A DNA stretch of 64,000 bases from NCBI RefSeq assembly GCF_009760925.1, contig NZ_VRLV01000013.1, positions 242,197-306,196 of the forward strand, given 5' to 3'. Each line of letters begins with the position of its first letter. Position 1 is the stretch's first letter. This document shows, one piece after another, positions 23,332-30,688 of the stretch. The stretch comes from Nonomuraea typhae. Lineage in GTDB: Bacteria > Actinomycetota > Actinomycetes > Streptosporangiales > Streptosporangiaceae. The position numbers and the translations under genes are program-made. The notes under the pieces are model-generated. The model had not been told where the DNA came from and did not search any database. It was given only the letters and a program-made list of their open reading frames with translations.

Positions 23332-26304
23332 ATGGGGACGGAGATCATCGTTGCGCTGATCGGCTTGGCCGGCGGTCTCGTGACCGCCGGCCTCGGCTTT
23401 TACCAGTGGCGTAAGACCCACCGGGCCACGCACGAGCCCGCCCCCGCCAAGCGGACCCGGTCCGCGGAGAAGGCGCTCGGCCGCCGGCGCACCGGCCTGC
23501 TGAACCGGCTCACCGACGACATGCGCCACATCACCCTGCTCAACCGGCCCAAGCCGCTCAACATCGAGAGCCTGTACGTGCAGGTGCGTGTCCATGACCA
23601 GCGGCCGCTGCGGTTCATGCACCACGAGGAGCTGCAGGAGCTGCGCGGCAGGCAGCTGGACGACCTCATCGAGCTCACCCGGGCCCGCGAGGACGAGCGG
23701 GAGGCCGAGGAGCTCACCCCCGAGGAGGCGCTGGCCCGCTTCCGCCGGATCGTGGTGCTCGGCGACCCGGGCGCGGGCAAGACCACCATGCTGCGCTACC
23801 TGGGCTTCAAGGCTGCGCAGGACGGGATCCTGCCGGTCTTCGTGGAGCTGCGCCGCCTGGCCGAGGGCTCCGTGCTGGACTACGTCGGCGCCCGCTGGGC
23901 CGAGCGGTACGGCGAGCCGGACGCCGCCGAACTCGTCGAGCACGCGCTCACCTCCGGCGCCGCCGTCCTGCTCGTCGACGGACTGGACGAGGTCCAGGGC
24001 GGCGACGCGGCCGAGGCCGCCTACCAGCGCGTCATCCAGGAGATCGACCGGCTGGCCGCCCGCTACCCCGCCGCCGCCATCGCCGTCACCTGCCGCCGGG
24101 CCGGATGGCGCGGGCAGTTGCCCGCCTTCAGGACGCTGGAGGTGCTCGACTTCGACAACGCGCAGATCAACCAGTTCGTCGGCAACTGGTTCGACGACGA
24201 TCCGGCCAAGCGGGACAAGCTCGGGGCCGCGTTACGGCGCAGCACCCGCATGCAGACGCTCAGTGCCAACCCGCTGCTGCTCTCCCTCATCGCCATCGTC
24301 TTCGAATCCGACCTCGAACTGCCCGAGCGCCGCTCCAAGCTCTACGCCCGCACGATCGAGGTGCTGCTCAGCGAGTGGGACAGCAGGCGCGACATCAACC
24401 GGTTCCCCCGCTTCACCGCCGACCGCAAGCGCGACCTCCTGGAGGAGATCGCCTGGCACTACCAGCGCGAACGCCTGGCCTACTTCCCCAAGGACGAACT
24501 GCTCGGCATGATCGCCGAGTTCCTGCCCTCCGTGGACCTGGACCCGGCCGACGCGCCCGCGATCCTCGGCGAGATCTGCGAGCACTACGGCCTGCTCAAG
24601 GAGCAGGCGCACGAGGTGTACGGATTCCTGCACCTGACCGTCCAGGAGTACTTCGCCGCCGCGGTCGCCGCCAGGATCGGGGCGCCGGCCATCGAGGAGA
24701 TCGCCCTCGTGCGGCACGACCCCTGGTGGGAGGAGGTCATCCTGCTGCTGGCCGGCCAACTGCACGACGCCACCCCGCTGCTGCTGGCCCTGCTGGGCCG
24801 GGGACCCGACCAGGCCGAGACCGCCGAGTGGCTGGCGGCCGACGACGACATGTTCCACAACGACCTGCTGCTGGCCGGGCAGTGCCTGGTGAGCACGCCC
24901 CGGATCAGGGCTGCCTGGCTGCGCGGGCGCATCGTGGAGCAGGTGGGCGAGCTGATGCTCACCTCGCCGCACGAGCCGGTGAGCAAGCGGGCGGCCGAGC
25001 TGTTCAAGGAGCTCGGCCAGGCCGGCCGGATCGAGACGCGGCCGCAGGACGCGGAGACGCCAGGCCCGGACTTCCTCGAGGAATGGGACGAACTGATCCT
25101 GGACGACCCCGCGCTCGTCCTGGAGTGGCTGGAACGGCTGGCGCCCCACGCCACGCATTCCGCCGGCCTGGAGCCTCTTCACCAGCTCATGAGCCGAGCC
25201 GACGAGCGGGCGATCCCCCTGCTGTGGCGGCTGCACGACCTGGCCCGCGAGGACATCCGGGCCGTCGACCTGCTCGGCGACTGCTGGCGGGCCCTGCTCC
25301 GGCTCGGCGAGATCCGGGAAGAGCAGTTGTGGGAGCTGACCGACCGCGACATGGCCGAGATCCCCTACGCCGTCCTCCATATTCTGACCACGCATAGCGA
25401 CCAGCACCGCCGGCTTGCGGCGCTGATCGACCCGCGCACCCATCGGGTGGCCGCCGCCGAGCTGTTCTTCTCCCTGCGCGAGAGCGCCACGTCCGCGCTC
25501 GTCGAACCCGTCCTCGGCCACCTGCGCGACGAGACCATTCCCTGGCCGACCCGCTGGATGCTCACCGAGCTGCTCGACCGCTTCGACACCGACCTCATCG
25601 GCATACTCGCCGACGAGCGGGTGCACCCCATGGTCAGGACCGGCGTCGCGGCCACGCTCGCCGTCCAGGGGCGCAAGGAAGGACTCCCCCGGCTGCTCGA
25701 ATCCCTGCCGCATGGCCTCACCCAGGTGGCCACGTCCGCGCACCCGAACGGCCACCGGCTGGCGACCTTCCGCCAGAACGTCTTCCCGCAGAAGCGCGTC
25801 TACACCTGCCTGGCCAGGAGCGGCGACACCGACGCGATCAACGTGCTGCTCGCCCGCTTCGACTCCCTGGCCACGACCCAGTCACCCACGCATCCAAGAC
25901 TCAAGGGCCGCGCGGAGCTCATGCTGGACGGCCTCGCCGTGGCGGCACCGGAACACACCACGCGGCGCCTGCTGGAGGTGTTCGAAGGGATGCCCGCGAT
26001 CACCAGCTGGCCCGGCAACGACAGCCTTCTGGCGAACCTGACCACCGTGCTCCCGCCGGGTCTCACCGCCGAGACCCTGCGCCGCGTGCGAGCGTTGAGC
26101 CTGCCCCCCAAGGCCGCCGGCGACGCGGCGAAGCTGATCAAACGGATCGGCGAGATCGCCGAGGACCCGGAGACCGTCCGGGAGCTCCTGAAGATCGTCG
26201 ACCAGCCGGGCCGGGTCTGGGATCCCGCCGACGCCATGGCCGCGCTCCCCCAAGTGTGCGCCCGCGCCCGGGTCCGCGTCTTCCCCGACGGCCGCGTGGC
26301 ATGA
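23332..26304 (+). CDS. Membrane-anchored NACHT-domain NTPase
   Basis: This 990-residue protein is of the STAND class. An N-terminal membrane helix (about 5-24) and a basic linker lead to a NACHT module: Walker A LGDPGAGKTT (143-152), Walker B LLVDGLDE (213-220), sensor TCRRAGW (253-259), NPLLLSL (313-319) and the winged-helix signature GFLHLTVQEYFAA (431-443). The C-terminal half (about 460-990) is all-helical with repeating Leu/Ala patterns like HEAT or ARM repeats, a likely sensor. There is no nuclease, TIR or protease domain; the membrane helix may be the effector. Bacterial NACHT proteins include known anti-phage proteins. It starts 12 bases after the second permease. Confidence 0.88.
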   Translation: MGTEIIVALIGLAGGLVTAGLGFYQWRKTHRATHEPAPAKRTRSAEKALGRRRTGLLNRLTDDMRHITLLNRPKPLNIESLYVQVRVHDQRPLRFMHHEELQELRGRQLDDLIELTRAREDEREAEELTPEEALARFRRIVVLGDPGAGKTTMLRYLGFKAAQDGILPVFVELRRLAEGSVLDYVGARWAERYGEPDAAELVEHALTSGAAVLLVDGLDEVQGGDAAEAAYQRVIQEIDRLAARYPAAAIAVTCRRAGWRGQLPAFRTLEVLDFDNAQINQFVGNWFDDDPAKRDKLGAALRRSTRMQTLSANPLLLSLIAIVFESDLELPERRSKLYARTIEVLLSEWDSRRDINRFPRFTADRKRDLLEEIAWHYQRERLAYFPKDELLGMIAEFLPSVDLDPADAPAILGEICEHYGLLKEQAHEVYGFLHLTVQEYFAAAVAARIGAPAIEEIALVRHDPWWEEVILLLAGQLHDATPLLLALLGRGPDQAETAEWLAADDDMFHNDLLLAGQCLVSTPRIRAAWLRGRIVEQVGELMLTSPHEPVSKRAAELFKELGQAGRIETRPQDAETPGPDFLEEWDELILDDPALVLEWLERLAPHATHSAGLEPLHQLMSRADERAIPLLWRLHDLAREDIRAVDLLGDCWRALLRLGEIREEQLWELTDRDMAEIPYAVLHILTTHSDQHRRLAALIDPRTHRVAAAELFFSLRESATSALVEPVLGHLRDETIPWPTRWMLTELLDRFDTDLIGILADERVHPMVRTGVAATLAVQGRKEGLPRLLESLPHGLTQVATSAHPNGHRLATFRQNVFPQKRVYTCLARSGDTDAINVLLARFDSLATTQSPTHPRLKGRAELMLDGLAVAAPEHTTRRLLEVFEGMPAITSWPGNDSLLANLTTVLPPGLTAETLRRVRALSLPPKAAGDAAKLIKRIGEIAEDPETVRELLKIVDQPGRVWDPADAMAALPQVCARARVRVFPDGRVA

Positions 26305-26308
26305 CAAA

Positions 26309-26331
26309 GGGGTACGGCACCGCCGTACCCC
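26309..26331. terminator. Bidirectional terminator
   Basis: GGGGTACGGC, loop ACC, GCCGTACCCC form a perfect 10-bp stem between the convergent NACHT gene and glmM. It belongs to the GTACGGC hairpin family and can serve both strands. Confidence 0.8.
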
Positions 26332-26340
26332 CTGTGCCTT

Positions 26341-27690
26341 TCACACGCAGGACGTGCGCACCACGTCGGCCAGGCGGCCCGCGACCTGCGAGGCCTGGTC
26401 CTCCGACGACGCCTCGACCATCACGCGGATCATCGGCTCCGTGCCGCTCGGCCGGATCAGCACCCGGCCCGTCTCACCCAGCTCGGCCTCGGCCTCCGCG
26501 ACCGCGGCGGCGAGCTCGGGCACCGACGCCTTGCCCTTGTCCACGTCCTTGACGTTGATCAGGATCTGCGGCAGCGCCGTCATCGCCGAGGCCAGCTCGC
26601 GCAGCGACCTGCCCGAGCGCGCGACCACCGACAGCAGGTGCAGCGAGGTCAGCAGGCCGTCGCCGGTGGTGGCGTGGTCGAGCATGATGACGTGGCCCGA
26701 CTGCTCACCGCCCAGGTTGAAGCCGCCGGACTTCATCCGCTCCAGCACGTACCGGTCGCCGACCGCGGTCTCGACCACGTTGATCCCGGCCTCGCGCATC
26801 GCCAGCTTGAAGCCGAGGTTCGACATGACCGTCGCCACCACGGTGCCGCCCGCCAGCTTGCCCTCGGTGTGCATCGCCCTGGCCAGCACCGCCATGATGC
26901 GGTCGCCGTCGACGATCGCGCCCGTGTGGTCCACCGCCAGGCAGCGGTCGGCGTCGCCGTCGTAGGCCACGCCCAGGTCGGCGCCGCGTGAGACGACCAC
27001 CTGCTGGAGCTTGTCCAGGTGGGTCGAGCCGTAGCCGTTGTTGATGTTGAGCCCGTCCGGCCGGGCGCCGATCGCCTCCACCCGGGCGCCCGCGCGCACC
27101 AGCGCCTCCGGCGCCACCATGTGCGCCGCGCCGTGCGCGCAGTCGACCACCACGTTCAGCCCGTCGAGGCTGCCCTCCATGGTGGTCAGCAGGTGGGAGA
27201 TGTAGCGGTCGGCCTCGCCGTAGGCGTCTCTGACCCGGCCCACGGCCGAGCCGACGGGCCTGTTCCATTCCTCACCGAGCCGCCGCTCGATCTCGTCCTC
27301 GACCGCGTCGGACAGCTTGAAGCCGCCCCTGGCCAGGAACTTGATGCCGTTGTCCGGCGCCGCGTTGTGCGAGGCGGACAACATGACGCCGAGGTCGGCG
27401 CCGAGTGCGGCCGTGAGGTGGGCGACGGCCGGAGTGGGCAGCACGCCGAGGCGCAGCACATCCACTCCAGACGACGCAAGGCCGGCGACCACCGCGGCCT
27501 CCAGGAATTCTCCTGAAGCCCGGGGGTCCCGGCCTACGACCGCGACAGGCCTCTTGTGGCCTGTCGCGGCGAACGCGCCTGCATCGCCGAGGACGTGAGC
27601 CGCCGCGACCGAGAGGTCCATGGCGAGCTCGGCCGTGAGGTCGCGACCCGCGACCCCACGTACCCCGTCGGTGCCGAAAAGGCGCCCCAA
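26341..27690 (-). CDS. glmM: Phosphoglucosamine mutase
   Basis: GlmM converts glucosamine-6-phosphate to glucosamine-1-phosphate for UDP-GlcNAc and wall synthesis. The 449-residue protein starts MGRLFGTDGVRG, has the phospho-Ser motif SASHN (Ser107), the metal loop DGDADR and the C-terminal phosphate-binding RPSGTEPMIRVM. The start is a TTG at 27690, one base after the rpsI stop; longer readings only cover rpsI antisense-frame sequence. The close spacing to rpsI suggests coupling. Confidence 0.95.
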   Translation of the reverse strand: MGRLFGTDGVRGVAGRDLTAELAMDLSVAAAHVLGDAGAFAATGHKRPVAVVGRDPRASGEFLEAAVVAGLASSGVDVLRLGVLPTPAVAHLTAALGADLGVMLSASHNAAPDNGIKFLARGGFKLSDAVEDEIERRLGEEWNRPVGSAVGRVRDAYGEADRYISHLLTTMEGSLDGLNVVVDCAHGAAHMVAPEALVRAGARVEAIGARPDGLNINNGYGSTHLDKLQQVVVSRGADLGVAYDGDADRCLAVDHTGAIVDGDRIMAVLARAMHTEGKLAGGTVVATVMSNLGFKLAMREAGINVVETAVGDRYVLERMKSGGFNLGGEQSGHVIMLDHATTGDGLLTSLHLLSVVARSGRSLRELASAMTALPQILINVKDVDKGKASVPELAAAVAEAEAELGETGRVLIRPSGTEPMIRVMVEASSEDQASQVAGRLADVVRTSCV

Positions 27691-27691
27691 C

Positions 27692-28219
27692 TTAGCGCTT
27701 GCTGTACTGCGGAGCCTTGCGGGCCTTCTTGAGGCCGTACTTCTTCCGCTCCGTGGCGCGGGCGTCACGGGTGAGGAAGCCGGCCTTCTTCAGCGGCGGG
27801 CGGTTGTTCTCGACGTCCAGGATCGCCAGCGCGCGGGACAGGCCCATGCGCAGGGCGCCGGCCTGGCCGGTCACGCCGCCGCCGTCGATGCGGGCGATGA
27901 CGTCGAAGGCTTCCTCAGCGCCGAGCACCACGAAGGGCTCGTTCACGATCTGCTGGTGGACCTTGTTCGGGAAGTAGGCGTCCAGCGAACGACCGTTGAT
28001 CGTCCACTTGCCGGTGCCGGGGACGATGCGCACGCGGGCGATCGCCTCCTTGCGGCGGCCGGTGCCGTACGAGTTGCCCGTGGTGACGGGCTTGCGCACG
28101 GGGGCGTCGGCGCTGGCGGCGGATTCGGTGGTGTACTCGGACGGGAACTCCTCGCCGGAGGGGAATTCCTCCAGCTCGGCCTCGACGACGGCCGTCTCGA
28201 CACCGGTGGGCTCAGCCAC
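27692..28219 (-). CDS. rpsI: 30S ribosomal protein S9
   Basis: The 175-residue protein has the S9 core from about residue 48 (YGTGRRKEAIARVRI) to the tail KKARKAPQYSKR, whose last residues reach the P site. The first 45 residues are an acidic extension (Glu/Ala/Ser/Thr) of a type common in actinobacterial S9. It follows rplM by 26 bases and ends one base before glmM. Confidence 0.96.
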   Translation of the reverse strand: MAEPTGVETAVVEAELEEFPSGEEFPSEYTTESAASADAPVRKPVTTGNSYGTGRRKEAIARVRIVPGTGKWTINGRSLDAYFPNKVHQQIVNEPFVVLGAEEAFDVIARIDGGGVTGQAGALRMGLSRALAILDVENNRPPLKKAGFLTRDARATERKKYGLKKARKAPQYSKR

Positions 28220-28245
28220 GGTTCTCCTCTAAATCTTTCGAACTA

Positions 28246-28689
28246 CTACTGGGCGATCTGGGTGATCTCGAACGGCACGGGCTGCTGGGCCTGGTGCGGG
28301 TGCTCGGCACCCGCGTAGACCTTGAGCTTCTTGGCCATCTTCCGGCCGAGGGAGTTCTTGGGGAGCATGCCCTTGACGGCCTTCTCGACCGCCCTCTCGG
28401 GACGCTTCTCCATGAGCTCGCCGTAGGTCACGGAACGCAGACCGCCCGGGTAGCCCGAGTGACGGTACGCCTTCTTCTGCTCGAGCTTGTTGCCGCTGAG
28501 CGCGATCTTGTCCGCGTTGATGACGATGACGAAGTCACCGGTGTCGACGTGGTTGGCGAAGATCGGCTTGTGCTTGCCGCGAAGCAGGGTCGCGACGTGG
28601 CTGGCCAGCCGGCCCAGCACGACATCGGTCGCGTCGATGACGTACCACTGACGTTCGACGTCAGCGGGCTTCGGTGAGTACGTGCGCAC
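28246..28689 (-). CDS. rplM: 50S ribosomal protein L13
   Basis: The 147-residue L13 begins MRTYSPKPADVERQWYVIDA and contains GRLASHVATLLRGKHK and HSGYPGGL, the family signatures. GTG at 28689 gives the standard length; a longer in-frame reading to 28860 is Arg/Pro-rich leader sequence. It heads the rplM-rpsI-glmM unit. Confidence 0.96.
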   Translation of the reverse strand: MRTYSPKPADVERQWYVIDATDVVLGRLASHVATLLRGKHKPIFANHVDTGDFVIVINADKIALSGNKLEQKKAYRHSGYPGGLRSVTYGELMEKRPERAVEKAVKGMLPKNSLGRKMAKKLKVYAGAEHPHQAQQPVPFEITQIAQ

Positions 28690-28996
28690 GGTCGTAAGCC
28701 TTATCTTGCTCGGCGTCTTCTGGTTGCCACCCGGATCGGGCGGCCACTTGTCGGTCGGTGCGGGCGCACGACAGCCCGACCTCCCGTCTCCCTGCCCGAT
28801 GGGCCTACGGGAGATGACGCCGGACGCGCCGCGCAATGGTCGCTCAGGACCAGTGCACACAACGATTGACTAGGCTACCTCACTTCAAGAGCTACCGGTA
28901 ACCAGCGCCGAGTCTACCGGACACAGAACGGTTCTATTTCGTTTCCCGGCATTCCCTTCTTTACCACCACTGCTCATCCCTATCGTTGGCTGCGGC
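28690..28996. other. 307-bp spacer with rplM leader hairpin
   Basis: This divergent region holds the 5' leader of rplM (minus) and the promoter of the CAP-domain gene (plus). A compound hairpin lies at 28781-28813: CTCCCGT/ACGGGAG outer stem and GCCC/GGGC inner stem with GAT loop, about 92 bases before rplM. It could be an autoregulatory site for L13. No protein gene is seen. Confidence 0.4.
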
Positions 28997-29740
28997 ATGT
29001 GGCAGACCCTTCACACCCGGCTCACCCAGCGGACCTCCCGTCGCCGGAACCACCTGGGGCTGCTGGCGTGCCTGTGCGCCGCCGTCTTCACCGGCGTGCT
29101 GATCGGCCGCCTGAGCGACCAGCCGCCGCAACAGGCCCAGCTCTACCTCAACGAGGCCGTGCCGCCCGCCGCCGCGACCGTCGCGCCGACCCGCAAGAAG
29201 CAGCCCTTCGCAGCCCCGATCCCCCGCGAGACCACCACGCTCTCCCAGCCCCACGCGCGCACGACGGCGCAGCCCCTGCCGACGCCGTCCACGGAGATCT
29301 CCGGCTTCTTCCCGGAGGGCACGCCCACGCAGATGCTGGGCGACCCCGTCGTACGACTGGTGCCCGAGATGGCCGGAGAGGTGGTCTCCCTCACCAACAA
29401 GGCGCGCGCCAGGAAGGGCTGCCGGCCCTTACGCGTCGACGCGCGGCTGACCCGCTCGGCGCGCACCCACTCGATGGAGATGGCCACCAAGGGCAAGCTC
29501 GACCACGTCTCCCCCGACGGCTCCTCGCCCTGGGAGCGCATGGAGCGCGCCGGATACCGCCAGGGCGCCGCGGAGAACATCGGCAGCGGCTACACCACCC
29601 CCTCCGAGGCGGTCAGCGGCTGGCTCGGCAACCGCTCCCATCGCGGCAACATCCTCAACTGCGACATCGTCGCCATCGGCGTGGGCGTCGCGTCCGGCCC
29701 CACCGGCCTCTGGTGGACCCAAGACTTCGGGTACGGCTGA
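28997..29740 (+). CDS. CAP (SCP/PR-1) domain membrane-anchored protein
   Basis: A 247-residue protein with a basic N-terminus, a signal-anchor helix (about 20-37), a Pro/Thr-rich linker (about 50-115) and a C-terminal CAP domain. The domain shows LTNKARARKGCRPLRVDARLTRSARTHS, LDHVSPDGSSPWERMERAGY, AAENIGSG and the final WTQDFGYG. The two Cys (KGC, LNC) probably form a disulphide. CAP proteins are extracellular and bind metals or lipids; the role here is unknown. It leads a plus-strand surface-protein cluster. Confidence 0.88.
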   Translation: MWQTLHTRLTQRTSRRRNHLGLLACLCAAVFTGVLIGRLSDQPPQQAQLYLNEAVPPAAATVAPTRKKQPFAAPIPRETTTLSQPHARTTAQPLPTPSTEISGFFPEGTPTQMLGDPVVRLVPEMAGEVVSLTNKARARKGCRPLRVDARLTRSARTHSMEMATKGKLDHVSPDGSSPWERMERAGYRQGAAENIGSGYTTPSEAVSGWLGNRSHRGNILNCDIVAIGVGVASGPTGLWWTQDFGYG

Positions 29741-29757
29741 CGCGGTAACCTCCCGGC

Positions 29758-30585
29758 ATGGGTTTTCCCAAGAAGCGATCATCCGGCGGCGACGACGAGG
29801 TCACGACAGAGACCTCTCAACCCACGCAGAGCACGCAGAAGAGCGCAATGTGGAGCCCCTATGACGAGGGTCCCCGTTCGCGCGGGCCACTCTTGTTCGT
29901 CGTGGGCGGCCTGGCCGTGCTCGGCCTGCTCGTCGGCGGCCTCGTCGTCATGTGGAACGCGGGCGGCCCCTCCCCCGTCTCCACCAGCACGCGCACGTCC
30001 GCGCCGTTGCCGTCGGCCCCGCCCGGCAAGTTCGGCTACGCGGGCGAGCGCAAGACCGACCCGAAGCCGATGACGGTCAAGGAGATCTTCGGCGAGAAGA
30101 AGTTCACGGTGAGCGGCCGGTCCTACGAGATGACCATCACCAAGTCGGACAAGAAATGCGGCGACGCCGCCAACGGCGACAAGCTCGCGAAGGCCCTCAA
30201 GTCCGGCAAGTGCACCCAGGTGATCCGGGCCACCTTCCGCGACAAGAGCGGCAAGATCATCGGGACCGTCGGCGTGGCCAACCTCGACACCACCCCGTCG
30301 GCCGAGAAGGTGGCCTCGGCGGGCGCCAAGGGCAAGCGGTCGGTGTACGTCAAGGCGCTGCCCGGCAAGGACTCGGTGACCAAGTACGTCGGCTCCGGCT
30401 CCGGGGCGGCCGACATCTGGACGCACGGGCACTACGCGATCATGGTCTGGTTCCAGAACAAGGACGGCTCCAAGGCGGACAAGAAGGCCGCCAAGAAGCT
30501 CGCCGAGGCGGCTGACGACGTCACGAAGGCGACGGTGTTCAAGGCTCTGGACGGGCGCTCCGTGAACGGTTTCCCCAACAGCTGA
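29758..30585 (+). CDS. Single-pass membrane protein with C-terminal extracellular domain
   Basis: The 275-residue protein has a polar cytoplasmic N-terminus (about 1-43), one helix (about 44-66), a Ser/Thr/Pro linker, and an extracellular domain (about 95-270). The domain has two Cys (DKKCGDA, GKCTQV), the block VIRATFRDKSGKIIGTVGVANL and a YVKALPG motif. The same domain ends the neighbouring 914-residue protein, so these are tandem paralogues. No known family recognised. It follows the CAP gene by 17 bases, probably in one operon. Confidence 0.8.
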   Translation: MGFPKKRSSGGDDEVTTETSQPTQSTQKSAMWSPYDEGPRSRGPLLFVVGGLAVLGLLVGGLVVMWNAGGPSPVSTSTRTSAPLPSAPPGKFGYAGERKTDPKPMTVKEIFGEKKFTVSGRSYEMTITKSDKKCGDAANGDKLAKALKSGKCTQVIRATFRDKSGKIIGTVGVANLDTTPSAEKVASAGAKGKRSVYVKALPGKDSVTKYVGSGSGAADIWTHGHYAIMVWFQNKDGSKADKKAAKKLAEAADDVTKATVFKALDGRSVNGFPNS

Positions 30586-30688
30586 ACCCACCCAGTCAGG
30601 TCCGGACCGACACAAACAGGGCGGTCGATCCGGCCGGGAACGCCCATACCGGCATGACGATCTCGGGACTCTCGCTAGGCTCGGGCTT

